A stretch of 64,000 nt of DNA. It comes from Desulfomicrobium sp. ZS1 (GTDB lineage Bacteria > Desulfobacterota > Desulfovibrionia > Desulfovibrionales > Desulfomicrobiaceae). The DNA lies in contig NZ_CP100351.1 of NCBI RefSeq assembly GCF_024204645.1, forward strand, positions 2,232,001-2,296,000, given 5' to 3'. A program made the position numbers and the translations under genes. A model generated the notes under the pieces. The model saw nothing but the letters and a program-made list of their open reading frames with translations, was not told the origin of the DNA and searched no databases. Positions 17,016 to 26,152 of this stretch are shown here, piece by piece. Position 1 is the stretch's first letter, and every line of letters begins with the position of its first letter.

Positions 17016-18472
17016 CCAATTTCAAGACCGGCGGCCCCTGGATCACCCGCTTTGCCCCCAGCCCCACCGGGGCGCTGCATCTGGGCAACGTGCGCACGGC
17101 CATCCTGAACCACCTTCTGGCCAGGCAAAGCGGCGGGAAATTCCTGCTGCGCCTTGAGGATACGGATCAGGAACGCTCCACCTTCGCCGCCGAAGCCGCC
17201 ATCCTGTGGTCCCTGTCCTGGCTCGGGCTTGTTCCCGACGAACCGGTGCGACACCAGAGCCTGCGCCTTGATCTTTACCGCAGGGCCGTGGGCAGCCTCA
17301 TGGCGGAAGGCCAGGCCTACCCGTGCTTCTGCACCGATGCCGAGCTGGAACAGGACCGCAAGGACGCCGCAGCCAAGAACCTTCCCCCCCGCTACAGCGG
17401 TCGCTGCGCGCGCATGTCAGCCAATGAGCGCGCCGAAAAACTGAACCGTGGTGACGCCCACGCCATCCGCTTCCGCTTGCCCGAAAAAACGGAAGTCGGC
17501 TTCACGGACCTCATCAAGGGCCAAGTATCCATTCCGGCGGGGGCGTTCGGAGATTTCGTGCTGCTGCGCTCAAACGGCTGGCCAAGCTACAATCTGGCCG
17601 TGGTCGTCGATGACGCGGACATGGGCGTCAATCTGGTGCTGCGCGGCGAGGACCACCTGACCAACACGGCCCGCCAGATCCTGCTCTATGATGCCCTGCG
17701 GCTCACGGCTCCATCTTTTGCCCATCACGGCCTGCTCATGGACGCGGACGGCAAGAAGCTCTCCAAGCGCAGCGGGGCTTTAAGCATCCCCGAGTGCATG
17801 GAAATGGGCCTTGAACCCCTGGCCGTGGTCCAGTATCTGGCATCCCTGTCCGGGGCTTTGCCGACAAAGAATATTTTTGCGTCTCTTGACGAGATGGCCC
17901 GGGCTTTCAATCCCTTTGCGCTTGGCCGAGGCAACGCGGTCATGAGTCTGGATGAGCTCAACGCTTTGAGCGCGCGCGTCTTCCGGGCAGCGGACCTCGC
18001 GGATCAGGTCCATGAACTTGACGAATCCCTGCCCGCAGATAACGCGTGGCACGACATCGACCCGCAAACCCGCCGGCATCTGCTGGCCAGCCTGCGCGAA
18101 AACGCGGAGAACCTGCATGAACTGCGCGCCCTGCTCCCTCTTTTCACGGAAAAGGAAACCCGCTTTACCCCCAGCGCACTGACCGAATTGGCCGCCAGTC
18201 AGCCGGTTCTTGACGCGCTCGACCACGCCATGTCCGGACATGACCCGGACGCAAGCCTGCAAAAGGACGAAGCAAGCGCCGTGCTGCGCCGGATAAGCCA
18301 GGAAGCAGGGGTCAAGGGCCGTCAGCTTTACCACCCTATACGTCTGGCCCTGACCGGCAGCGACAGCGGACCGGAGCTGGCGACTCTGCTTTCACTTTTG
18401 CCGACAGCTCTGATCAGAGAACGCACCCAAACGGTGCTGAACATATTTTCCCATTGCAACCACAAGGAATGA
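17012..18472 (+). CDS. gltX: Glutamyl-tRNA synthetase
   Basis: A class I aminoacyl-tRNA synthetase of 486 residues. The HIGH-type motif is PSPTGALHLGNVRTA near the N-terminus and the KMSKS-type motif is KKLSKRSGAL at about residue 250. The catalytic fold (residues 1-320) is followed by the helical anticodon-binding domain. It charges tRNA-Glu with glutamate. Start overlaps ispDF (ATGA) and the end overlaps or abuts cysS, so ispDF-gltX-cysS form one translationally coupled operon, a mixture of isoprenoid and translation genes. Length is normal for the family. Whether it also charges tRNA-Gln cannot be judged by eye. Confidence 0.95.
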   Translation: MTNFKTGGPWITRFAPSPTGALHLGNVRTAILNHLLARQSGGKFLLRLEDTDQERSTFAAEAAILWSLSWLGLVPDEPVRHQSLRLDLYRRAVGSLMAEGQAYPCFCTDAELEQDRKDAAAKNLPPRYSGRCARMSANERAEKLNRGDAHAIRFRLPEKTEVGFTDLIKGQVSIPAGAFGDFVLLRSNGWPSYNLAVVVDDADMGVNLVLRGEDHLTNTARQILLYDALRLTAPSFAHHGLLMDADGKKLSKRSGALSIPECMEMGLEPLAVVQYLASLSGALPTKNIFASLDEMARAFNPFALGRGNAVMSLDELNALSARVFRAADLADQVHELDESLPADNAWHDIDPQTRRHLLASLRENAENLHELRALLPLFTEKETRFTPSALTELAASQPVLDALDHAMSGHDPDASLQKDEASAVLRRISQEAGVKGRQLYHPIRLALTGSDSGPELATLLSLLPTALIRERTQTVLNIFSHCNHKE

Positions 18473-18474
18473 GC

Positions 18475-19932
18475 ATGCAGATCTACAATAGCCTTACCAG
18501 GAAAAAAGAAGAATTCATCCCGCTCAAACCCGGCCATGTGTCCATGTATGTTTGCGGCATCACGGCCTACGACTACTGTCACATCGGACACGCACGCTCC
18601 GCCGTGGTCTTCGACGTCCTGGTTCGCTACCTGCGCTACATCGGCATGCAGGTCACCTTCGTACGCAACTTCACCGACGTGGACGACAAGATCATAAATC
18701 GCGCCAACCGTGAAGGAACGGATTTCGAAACCATCGCCCACACCTACATCGAAGCCTTCTATACCGACATGGATCGCCTGGGCATCCTACGGGCCGACAT
18801 CGAGCCCAAGGCCACCGAGCACATCAAAGAGATGATCGAACTCTGCGAAAATCTCATCGCCAAGAAGCACGCCTACTCCACTCCCAGCGGCGACGTCTAT
18901 TTCCGGGTCCGCTCCTACGCCGACTACGGCAAGCTTTCCGGCCGCAACATCGAAGACCTCATGTCCGGCGCGCGCATCGAACCCGGCGAGGAAAAAGAAG
19001 ACCCGCTCGACTTCGCTCTCTGGAAAGGAGCAAAACCCGGCGAACCGTCCTGGCCCAGTCCCTGGGGACCGGGACGCCCGGGCTGGCACATTGAATGCTC
19101 GGCCATGAGCGAGCGCTACTTGCCTCTGCCTTTCGACATCCACGGCGGCGGGCAGGACCTGGCCTTCCCGCACCATGAAAACGAGCGTGCCCAGACCGAG
19201 GCGGCTACGGACAAGCAGTTCGTGCGCTACTGGGTCCACAATGGTTTCGTGCAGATCAATTCGGAGAAGATGTCCAAGTCCCTGAACAACTTCGTGACCA
19301 TCCGCGACATCCTGGCCAACTACCTGCCCGAGGTGCTGCGCTTCTTCCTCATCACCAAACACTACCGCAGCCCCCTGGATTACACCTCCGACGCTCTGGA
19401 AGAATCCGAACGCGCATTGAAGCGCATCTACCTGACCAAGGCCGCCGCCGAGTCCCACGTTGCCGGAACCAAATGGACCGCTACGCCTCTCCCGGCCGAA
19501 ATCGTGGTCGAAGCCACCGCTCTGGAAGCCAAATGGGACGATTCCATGGCCGACGACATGAACACGGCCGCGGCCCTGGGGCATGTTTTTGTGCTGATGA
19601 AGATCGTCAACCGCATCCTGGAAGACAAGACCCTCAAAAAATCCGAACAGGGCCGGGACATGATTCGCCACGCCCTCAAGCTGTTCGAACGCTGGGGAGA
19701 GGTGCTGGGCCTTTTTCTCATGCCCAGCAGCGATTTTTTAACCCAGCTCAAAGAAAGCCGGGTCCTGCGCAGGAAAATCGACACTGATCTGGTGCAAACC
19801 AAGCTGCAGGAACGAAATGAGGCGCGCGCGGCCAAGGACTTTGCCCGTTCAGACGCCATCCGGGACGAACTTCTTGCGCTGGGAGTGACCATCCAGGACA
19901 CGGCCCAAGGCGTTCAGTGGGACGTTGAGTAA
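18475..19932 (+). CDS. cysS: Cysteinyl-tRNA synthetase
   Basis: A 485-residue CysRS. The zinc-binding cysteine in [17 protein letters not shown], which includes the HIGH motif, and KMSKSLNNF are both clear, as is WHIECSAM with the second zinc ligand and HHENE with further ligands. The start ATGCAG is favoured over an ATG two codons earlier because AAGGA lies six bases upstream of it. It follows gltX directly and is followed by a bidirectional terminator, so it closes the operon. Confidence 0.96.
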   Translation: MQIYNSLTRKKEEFIPLKPGHVSMYVCGITAYDYCHIGHARSAVVFDVLVRYLRYIGMQVTFVRNFTDVDDKIINRANREGTDFETIAHTYIEAFYTDMDRLGILRADIEPKATEHIKEMIELCENLIAKKHAYSTPSGDVYFRVRSYADYGKLSGRNIEDLMSGARIEPGEEKEDPLDFALWKGAKPGEPSWPSPWGPGRPGWHIECSAMSERYLPLPFDIHGGGQDLAFPHHENERAQTEAATDKQFVRYWVHNGFVQINSEKMSKSLNNFVTIRDILANYLPEVLRFFLITKHYRSPLDYTSDALEESERALKRIYLTKAAAESHVAGTKWTATPLPAEIVVEATALEAKWDDSMADDMNTAAALGHVFVLMKIVNRILEDKTLKKSEQGRDMIRHALKLFERWGEVLGLFLMPSSDFLTQLKESRVLRRKIDTDLVQTKLQERNEARAAKDFARSDAIRDELLALGVTIQDTAQGVQWDVE

Positions 19933-19970
19933 AATGCTGCACGGGCCACCGGCCCTAGAATGTAACCAAC

Positions 19971-19997
19971 AAAAAGGCCGCGCAATGCGGCCTTTTT
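19971..19997. terminator. Bidirectional intrinsic terminator
   Basis: AAAAAGGCCGC pairs with GCGGCCTTTTT around a five-base loop. The T-tract on the plus strand ends the ispDF-gltX-cysS operon; the symmetrical A-tract serves the convergent AsmA gene on the minus strand. Confidence 0.9.
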
Positions 19998-20016
19998 AAT
20001 TTTGATAAGAACGCTG

Positions 20017-22068
20017 TTATTTGAAGAGGTTCTTCAAACCCTCCACGCCCTTGTTCAAGCCCGATCCCACGCCTTGTAAAACATCCTGCACGGCCTGACC
20101 GCCACGCAACCCCAGGGCCCGCAAAACAGCTTCCATATCGGGACTGATGGTCGGTTCGCGCACCGGACCGCTGATCCTCACCGGGACGCTGTTCAAGCCA
20201 AGCGAGCCTTCATCGAATTGACCCTGACTGCCGGTAAGCTCGATCAGAAGTTTGAAATCCAGGACTTCGCGTACCAGATCCGTCTGACCGTTGCCGGTGA
20301 CGCGGAAGCGTGGCGCAAAAAGGTAAAGATCGGGCGTCGTCTCCACCCCGTTACTGATACTCCCGCTGGCTGAAAGGACGGAAAAGACCGTGCGAGGCGA
20401 TTCTTGCGGTCCCGGGGAGAGGCCTTTCACTTTGCGGATTCCATCACGCAGCAACTGCGAAACGTTCACCCCGCTTATGGCCCCGTCGGACACTTTGAAA
20501 TCCACTTTCCCCTTCAGATTGCGCCGCAAATCCATTGTGCTCCACCCGCTCGTATCAATGGCGGCGCTGCTTTGCATCGAACCCGAAAGGCTTTCCTGGC
20601 CATGCAGATCACGCAGCAACGGCCCGATCTGCAAACCGGAGACGAGATGGGACCACGTATACCTAGGTGTCTGCCCACGCACCTCCAGGGATCCCTCGCC
20701 CTTCAACTGCCCGCCGTAAAGACCTGATTCGATTTCCTGCATGTCGAACAAACCGTCTTTGGCCGTCAGGCGAATGCGCGCGTCGGATACTCGCAGATTG
20801 TACACGGTAAGGAAATCCACTGCCAACGTAGCGTTCAGATTCAGTTTGCGCATCATCGTGACCGGCAAATCGATGTTTTCTTCCGAAGAACCGGAGGAAG
20901 CCTGTCCCACGCCAGAATCGGAATGCATGCGGTAACGGTCCAGATTCAGGGTATTCAGATGCAGATCGAGGTCAACCTGGGGATTTGTGCGCCCATGGAC
21001 GGTGACACGGCCTTCGAGCGCTTGATCGTCGATCACGAGCTTCAAATTCGACGCCGCAAAACCATCCATTCCTTTGGTCAATGTACATGAAAAGGCCGCC
21101 TCTTCCAGAGCGGATGGGTCCGTAAAATTTGGAAAGGGCAACCCGAGCCGGGTAAACGCATCCTTTGGATTGAACCGTGCGACATCAAGAACGCCTGTGA
21201 TGTCGGTACCGTTTGATGCCTGTGCCGAAAAACCGACATCAAGCCCCAAGCCCTGCATTCGTCCATTGTCGATCCGGCCGTCAGTGGAAAAAAAATCAGC
21301 CGAAAGAGATATGGTCTCAGGGCTGCCCGGCAGAGAATCTCCGGACAAAATGGCCTTCATGGTCAGATCCTCGACGCCCAAACGATCAAGATCCAGAGTC
21401 GCTTTGGCGGAAAAATCAAGTTCTGCGGTGATCTCACCCCGCTTTGCCCGTGCATAGGTGTCCACCACAAAAGGTACGCCAAAAGCAAAATCGGACACGT
21501 CAAGACGAATGCCGGCGACCTCGAAATTCTCACCACTGCGCCGGTCGTCCCAGACAATCCGGGCATCCGAAATTTGCAGTCCGTCCACAATCAGCCCCGC
21601 CAAAAACGGTACTCGTTTATCCCGGGCTAAAACGGGTTTTTCTGGAGCACTTGCATCATCCGAAGGCGGAGTGGCAAGATCCATCCAATTACCGCGTCCA
21701 CTCTCATCTCGCGAAAGAAACAGGGAAAGACCCTCAATATCGATGGCCACGACGTCCAATCGTGAAGAGAGAAGAGGCAAGAGACGAGTCTTTAAGTGCG
21801 CGCCGCTTAAGGTCAAAAAAGGGCCACTGAAACCCTGGCTGTTCCCAAGCTCAAGATCACTGATGGAAACGGACAGGTAAGGGAAAAATTCCAGGCCGAT
21901 ATCCCCGGAAATGACCAGATCGCGCCCGGTGTTGTCGCGCACGGATTTGATGATCTGCGACTTGAAATCGTTGGGATCGAAATTCAGCAGCAACACACCG
22001 ACCAGAATTCCGCAAACCACGACCAACCCCAGCAGAACACGCAAAGTCCAGATCCGTATATTCATCAC
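20017..22068 (-). CDS. AsmA-family envelope protein
   Basis: A 683-residue protein with one N-terminal transmembrane helix (about residues 7-30) and a long periplasmic region of beta-rich repeats. The N-terminal AsmA block is recognisable as NFDPNDFKSQIIKSVRDNTG followed by GDIGLEFFPYLSVSISDLEL. The C-terminal AsmA_2-like half contains NGVETTPDLYLFAPRFRVTG and RISGPVREPTISPD, also typical. AsmA-like proteins are bridge-type lipid-transfer candidates that affect outer membrane composition. It is transcribed alone, with bidirectional terminators on both sides. The ATG at 22068 has a weak upstream AGGGGATACTGTG. Confidence 0.9.
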   Translation of the reverse strand: MMNIRIWTLRVLLGLVVVCGILVGVLLLNFDPNDFKSQIIKSVRDNTGRDLVISGDIGLEFFPYLSVSISDLELGNSQGFSGPFLTLSGAHLKTRLLPLLSSRLDVVAIDIEGLSLFLSRDESGRGNWMDLATPPSDDASAPEKPVLARDKRVPFLAGLIVDGLQISDARIVWDDRRSGENFEVAGIRLDVSDFAFGVPFVVDTYARAKRGEITAELDFSAKATLDLDRLGVEDLTMKAILSGDSLPGSPETISLSADFFSTDGRIDNGRMQGLGLDVGFSAQASNGTDITGVLDVARFNPKDAFTRLGLPFPNFTDPSALEEAAFSCTLTKGMDGFAASNLKLVIDDQALEGRVTVHGRTNPQVDLDLHLNTLNLDRYRMHSDSGVGQASSGSSEENIDLPVTMMRKLNLNATLAVDFLTVYNLRVSDARIRLTAKDGLFDMQEIESGLYGGQLKGEGSLEVRGQTPRYTWSHLVSGLQIGPLLRDLHGQESLSGSMQSSAAIDTSGWSTMDLRRNLKGKVDFKVSDGAISGVNVSQLLRDGIRKVKGLSPGPQESPRTVFSVLSASGSISNGVETTPDLYLFAPRFRVTGNGQTDLVREVLDFKLLIELTGSQGQFDEGSLGLNSVPVRISGPVREPTISPDMEAVLRALGLRGGQAVQDVLQGVGSGLNKGVEGLKNLFK

Positions 22069-22183
22069 AGTATCCCCTTACAGAGTGTTACAGCGAAAGG
22101 CTGGCATGGCCACAAGCCATGGCAAAAGCGTTTCGCCCACAAACACCATAAAGGCAAAACATGTCGGAATAAAGGGAGGAAAC

Positions 22184-22228
22184 ATGCAGAAACGGAAAAA
22201 CTGGATAAATTGGCGTATCATTTTCTAA
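22184..22228 (+). CDS. Possible 14-residue peptide (small ORF with strong RBS)
   Basis: The frame MQKRKNWINWRIIF starts at an ATG preceded by AAAGGGAGGAAAC, a near-ideal Shine-Dalgarno at correct spacing, and ends two bases before a strong terminator hairpin. The peptide is basic, amphipathic and contains two tryptophans. It might be a genuine small protein, a toxin-like membrane peptide or a leader peptide; there is no downstream plus-strand gene for it to control. No promoter could be singled out. Such a combination of ribosome site, frame and terminator is unlikely but not impossible by chance. Confidence 0.35.
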   Translation: MQKRKNWINWRIIF

Positions 22229-22230
22229 AA

Positions 22231-22259
22231 AGAAAAGCCGGCTTTCGGCCGGCTTTTCT
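22231..22259. terminator. Bidirectional intrinsic terminator
   Basis: AGAAAAGCCGGC pairs with GCCGGCTTTTCT around a five-base loop. On the minus strand it is followed by a T-rich tract and ends the Rnf-apbE operon; on the plus strand it follows the 14-codon frame. Confidence 0.88.
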
Positions 22260-22285
22260 GCTTATGAGAATAACAATTCGGTATG

Positions 22286-23299
22286 TTAGCTCCACAAAGG
22301 CGAAGTAAGGCGTGCGCCGGAGGAGGTCACCAGCATACAGGAATGACCGGGCAACGTTGATGTCAGACGCAAAGCCTCGCGCGGTGACATGAGACTCAGC
22401 GCAGTAGCCAGGCCGTCAGCCTGCATGACCGTGGGGGCTTGGACGCTTACGCTTCTGATGTACTGCGGGGAAGTGCCGGTCTCGGGGTTGATCAGGTGAG
22501 TCGATTTGCGGGAAGAATCAAAATAGACTTCATAACCGCCGGATGTTGCCACGGCACCCGAACGCATTTCGATGACGGCAGGATAATCGCCCTGCTTGTT
22601 TGGATCTTCGATGGCAATGCGCCACGGACGACCGTCACCCTTGGGCGAGCCCTGGACGCGAATGTCTCCGCCGGCATCGACCATGTAATGAGCAACTCCG
22701 AGCGTGCTCAGCATTCCTGCCGCGCTGTCGGCAATGTATCCTTTGGCTATTCCGTCAAGAGTCACGCTCATCCCGGATGTGGTGAACTTCAAATCCGATC
22801 CGCTCTGCCGCAGTTGGGCGGAGTCAACCAAAGCCAGGGCCTCTTGAAGTTCTTTGGCGTCAGGCTGCCCCTTGGTGCGTTCCATGAGGTTGACAACAGG
22901 TGCGACAGTCATGTCGAAGCGTCCACCGGATTGGCGGTGCAGCGAGCTCCCATGGGCCAAGACATCCAGCAGTTCCTGCGGAGAGCCGGAAAGGCGTCCG
23001 TCAACATTCAGGGCGGATAATGCGGTATTGGAATCAAATCGGCTCAAAATGCCGATCAAACGGTTCATTTCATCAAAAGCGCGGCCAATGGCTTCCTGAC
23101 CCTGGTTCGTGCTTGGCGTCATAACGGTCATGCCGACAATGGTGCCCATGAGCATGCGCTTTTCGGTGGTCATGACCAAGCCGCTCGCGGCCATGGCCGG
23201 GAGCACGCGCAATGCAGGAGCCAGGGCTGCTCCGCCGGCGAGCACAGCCAGTTTTTTCAGAAAATCACGGCGGTCTTGAGTGTGGGTCCCATGCTTCAT
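22286..23299 (-). CDS. apbE: ApbE-family FAD:protein FMN transferase
   Basis: A 337-residue flavin transferase. The N-terminus carries a twin-arginine-type signal (DRRDFLKKLAVLAGGAAL), so it is exported folded or lipid-independent. Family motifs are MGTIVGMTV, RFDSNTALSALN, GIAKGYIADSA, VDAGGDIRV and a C-terminal ADGLATALSLM segment. It attaches FMN through a phosphoester bond to threonine or serine of target proteins, using Mg2+ and FAD. It is the last gene of the Rnf operon, 27 bases after rnfB, and the SGAT motif of RnfG in the same operon is an obvious substrate. Confidence 0.92.
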   Translation of the reverse strand: MKHGTHTQDRRDFLKKLAVLAGGAALAPALRVLPAMAASGLVMTTEKRMLMGTIVGMTVMTPSTNQGQEAIGRAFDEMNRLIGILSRFDSNTALSALNVDGRLSGSPQELLDVLAHGSSLHRQSGGRFDMTVAPVVNLMERTKGQPDAKELQEALALVDSAQLRQSGSDLKFTTSGMSVTLDGIAKGYIADSAAGMLSTLGVAHYMVDAGGDIRVQGSPKGDGRPWRIAIEDPNKQGDYPAVIEMRSGAVATSGGYEVYFDSSRKSTHLINPETGTSPQYIRSVSVQAPTVMQADGLATALSLMSPREALRLTSTLPGHSCMLVTSSGARLTSPLWS

Positions 23300-23326
23300 A
23301 TTTATGCTCCGATTCTGTGGCGTGGG

Positions 23327-24208
23327 TTAGGCGTTCAGGTCCGCGACATGTGATTCTTCAGGATAACGCGCCGGTTCGGTCTCGGGCGCCGCTGCGATCA
23401 GGTCGGGATTGAGGCAACGCAAAATGTTGCGGGGACATTTTTCAACGCACACTTCCTCGCAGGACGGACCGTAGGCCAGACACGCTTTATGGTCGATGAA
23501 TATGCGCTCGTCGACCATGGAGATGCACTGGGCCGGACATTTTTTGATGCAGGCTCCACAGCTGATGCACCCGGCGTCGCAGACATCCTTTACGGCCTTG
23601 CCCTTGTCCTGGGACGAACAGAAGACCATCACGCGAGCCCGTCTCGGGATAAGTTCAAGAATTGAATTGGGGCAGGTCCGAACGCATGTGCCGCAACTGG
23701 TGCACTTGTCGGGTGCGATATGAACGAGGCCACCCTCGATCCACATGGCGTCGAATGGGCACGCACGCACGCAGTCACCAAAACCGAGACAGGAATACTT
23801 ACATGCATCGGGGCCGTCCTGAACCAGTTTGGCGGCGGCGCAACTCTGGATGCCGAAGTACTCGAATTTTTTGGCGACATTGCCTTCGACCTTGACGCAG
23901 CGCCTGAACGCCACTTGAGGGTCGGAATCACCGGCAGCCTTGCCCGTGAGTTCGGCCACCTTTGCGGCGACGTCGGGGCCGCCGGCGCAACATTTGTTGG
24001 GCGGAACGTCCGGATCATTGATGACCGCCGCAGCATACGCTTCGCAGCCTGCAAATCCACAACCGCCACAATTGGCGCCGGGAAGTGCTTCGGTGACAAC
24101 CTCGATGCGCGGGTCTTCTTCCACGTACAAAACCTTGGAAGCTACGGCCAAAACTCCGGCGGAAACAAATCCCAGACTAAAAAGAGTGACTACTGAAGCT
24201 GTGATCAT
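23327..24208 (-). CDS. rnfB: Rnf complex ferredoxin subunit RnfB
   Basis: A 293-residue iron-sulfur protein. An N-terminal membrane helix (residues 5-27) is followed by the Fe-S domain with NCGGCGFAGCEAYA and a later CC pair, then at least three more [4Fe-4S] motifs: CLGFGDCVRACP with C upstream, CTSCGTCVRTCP and CISCGACIKKCP, plus a further CLAYGPSCEEVCVEKCP block near the end. RnfB receives electrons from, or gives them to, soluble ferredoxin. The protein is longer than the E. coli RsxB type, as in other Desulfovibrionales. GGAGATAATT precedes the ATG. Position rnfA-rnfB-apbE is as expected for the order in sulfate reducers. Confidence 0.95.
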   Translation of the reverse strand: MITASVVTLFSLGFVSAGVLAVASKVLYVEEDPRIEVVTEALPGANCGGCGFAGCEAYAAAVINDPDVPPNKCCAGGPDVAAKVAELTGKAAGDSDPQVAFRRCVKVEGNVAKKFEYFGIQSCAAAKLVQDGPDACKYSCLGFGDCVRACPFDAMWIEGGLVHIAPDKCTSCGTCVRTCPNSILELIPRRARVMVFCSSQDKGKAVKDVCDAGCISCGACIKKCPAQCISMVDERIFIDHKACLAYGPSCEEVCVEKCPRNILRCLNPDLIAAAPETEPARYPEESHVADLNA

Positions 24209-24222
24209 AATTATCTCCGCAG

Positions 24223-24798
24223 TTAGGCAATCATGCCTTTGAATGCCATGAATGCCAAAGACATAAGTCCGGCCATGACCAACCCGATGGGAACTCCGCG
24301 CATTGAACGCGGAATCCGGGTAATTTCAAAGCGCTCCCTGATGCCGGCCATGAGAATGAGCGCTAGAAGAAAACCTGCAGCGGCGGCGATGGCATAAAGA
24401 ACCGACGTGAAAAGATCATATTCCTTGCGCTGAACCAGAATGGCGACGCCGAGCACCGCGCAGTTCGTCGTGATCAGAGGAAGGAAAATGCCCAGTGATT
24501 TATAAAGAGGTGGAACCATCTTCTTGAGGAACATTTCGACAAACTGCACTAATGCAGCGATAACAAGAATGAAAACGATGGTTTGCAGATATGCCAAATG
24601 AAAAGTGACAAGCACATATTGCTGAATGATGTGGGTAAACAACGTGGCCATTATGGTGACAAAGATCACGGCCGCACCCATGCCGAAGGCCACCCCTTTT
24701 TCTTTGGAGCATCCGAGATACGGACAGTTCCCAAGATATTGGGCAAGAACGATGTTATTTACAAAAATAGCCGAGATAAAAAGCAGAAAAATTTCCAT
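24223..24798 (-). CDS. rnfA: Rnf complex membrane subunit RnfA
   Basis: A 191-residue protein with six transmembrane helices. The family signature is clear: IFVNNIVLAQYLGNCPYLGCS in helix 1, with the cysteine proposed to bind the intramembrane iron cluster, and the symmetrical TTNCAVLGVAIL in helix 4, with its matching cysteine. RnfA pairs with RnfE in the membrane core that carries the Fe-S centre and ion path. It lies between rnfE and rnfB at spacings of about 14 bases, so the genes are co-translated. Confidence 0.96.
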   Translation of the reverse strand: MEIFLLFISAIFVNNIVLAQYLGNCPYLGCSKEKGVAFGMGAAVIFVTIMATLFTHIIQQYVLVTFHLAYLQTIVFILVIAALVQFVEMFLKKMVPPLYKSLGIFLPLITTNCAVLGVAILVQRKEYDLFTSVLYAIAAAAGFLLALILMAGIRERFEITRIPRSMRGVPIGLVMAGLMSLAFMAFKGMIA

Positions 24799-24812
24799 GC
24801 CGTTTCTCTCCC

Positions 24813-25532
24813 TTATCCTTTAGCAGGTTCGAGCCGTTCCAGTTTCTTCTGGGCGGCAATCTTGTCCATGGCCTTACAAGCTCCGCAGCCGGAGCAGCCG
24901 GAATCAAAATTCGGGTCCAATTCAACACCTTTTCGTTTGGCCTGCCAGATGCTGAGGTAATTCATTCCGGCCAAGATCAGACCGAGGCAGACAAAAGCGC
25001 CAGGGGCCTGAACCATGAACGTGAACGGTTCGAAATCAGGTCCGAAAAGAGAAACACCAAACAATGTTCCCGCCCCGAAACTTTCGCGGAGTGCACCAAG
25101 AAATGTAAGGGATAAGGTAAAGCCAATGCCCATTCCCAGACCATCCGCCAGCGAAAGTAGCGGGGAATTTTTTGCAGCGAACGCTTCCGCTCGCCCGAGA
25201 ATGATGCAGTTAACAACGATGAGCGGAACGAAAATGCCCAACTGCTCATAAAGCGGGTAAGCAAAAGCCTGCATAAGCATTTCAACCGCGACAACCAATG
25301 ACGCCGCGATGGCAATAAAACATACGATACGGACTTTTTTAGGAATTATGTTGCGAACAAGAGAAATAATGACGTTGGAGAGCGCGAGAACAAAAATAAC
25401 TGCAGCTCCCATGCCCAAACCGTTGTTCGCGGTATTGGTGACCGCCAGAGTCGGACAAAGACCAAGCACTAAACGGAACGGAGGAAGCTCTTTCCAAAGT
25501 CCCTTGGTGAATTCTTGCATCAAACTGGCCAT
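24813..25532 (-). CDS. rnfE: Rnf complex membrane subunit RnfE
   Basis: A 239-residue homologue of RnfA with six helices. The motifs GLCPTLAVTNTANNGLGMGA in the first half and VVNCIILGRAEAFAAKN in the second carry the paired conserved cysteines. The C-terminal extension contains CSGCGACKAMD, a four-cysteine cluster motif that short RnfE proteins lack, ending in a lysine-rich tail. The extra CxxCxxC could bind another metal centre; I have not seen it described for RnfE. The start ATG was chosen for the AAGGAGC eight bases upstream, two codons inside the longest frame. Confidence 0.95.
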   Translation of the reverse strand: MASLMQEFTKGLWKELPPFRLVLGLCPTLAVTNTANNGLGMGAAVIFVLALSNVIISLVRNIIPKKVRIVCFIAIAASLVVAVEMLMQAFAYPLYEQLGIFVPLIVVNCIILGRAEAFAAKNSPLLSLADGLGMGIGFTLSLTFLGALRESFGAGTLFGVSLFGPDFEPFTFMVQAPGAFVCLGLILAGMNYLSIWQAKRKGVELDPNFDSGCSGCGACKAMDKIAAQKKLERLEPAKG

Positions 25533-25561
25533 GAACAATGCTCCTTAGAATGATTGACCGT

Positions 25562-26146
25562 CTACTGCCATGTGGTTTTGATGGTGTCCTTAAGAGCCGC
25601 ATACCATCCGGCAGCCTGCTTGACCGCATCCGCTGACCCGATGGACGAGAAGGTCGCTCCGGATACGAGGTCAATATCGCCGCCGTCTTTCTTGAGAGAT
25701 GCCTTGGCAGGGTCCTTGCCTTTGAACTGCTTCGTGAAGGCAGGCTCCTGAATGCGCGAACCCAGACCCGGAGTTTCCTTGTGCGTGGTCACACTGATTC
25801 CAAGTAGATTGTCCTTGTTCACGTCAAATCCTACCAGGACGTTGACATCACCACCGTAACCCTTGCCTGAACCTTCAATCGCCACGGCTTGGAGTTTGCC
25901 GTCCTTCATCGCCGGGAAAACAATAATCGTTTCTCCCTCGCTGCCAGGCTTAGGCAAAGTTTTTCGGTCCGCGATAGGATCGTTGTTGCTGTCAACAAAA
26001 AGCTGTTTCAACGCCGGACCCTGCACATTCATGAGCACCTGCTCCTCAATGATGGGATTGGTCCAAACCTTGAGACCGGACAAGACAAATCCCGAAAGTC
26101 CTGTAATGGCGGAAAGCACTACCACCATTCGAATAATTTCCATCAT
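25562..26146 (-). CDS. rnfG: Rnf complex flavoprotein subunit RnfG
   Basis: A 194-residue protein with one N-terminal transmembrane helix and a periplasmic FMN-binding domain. The flavinylation motif DLVSGATFSS lies near the C-terminus and makes Thr165 the expected site of covalent FMN, comparable to Thr175 of the Vibrio protein. GYGGDVNVLVGFD and HKETPGLGSRI are the other conserved blocks. FMN would be attached by the ApbE encoded at the end of this operon. The start follows GGGAGGT at eight bases. Confidence 0.95.
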   Translation of the reverse strand: MMEIIRMVVVLSAITGLSGFVLSGLKVWTNPIIEEQVLMNVQGPALKQLFVDSNNDPIADRKTLPKPGSEGETIIVFPAMKDGKLQAVAIEGSGKGYGGDVNVLVGFDVNKDNLLGISVTTHKETPGLGSRIQEPAFTKQFKGKDPAKASLKKDGGDIDLVSGATFSSIGSADAVKQAAGWYAALKDTIKTTWQ

Positions 26147-26152
26147 ACCGTG

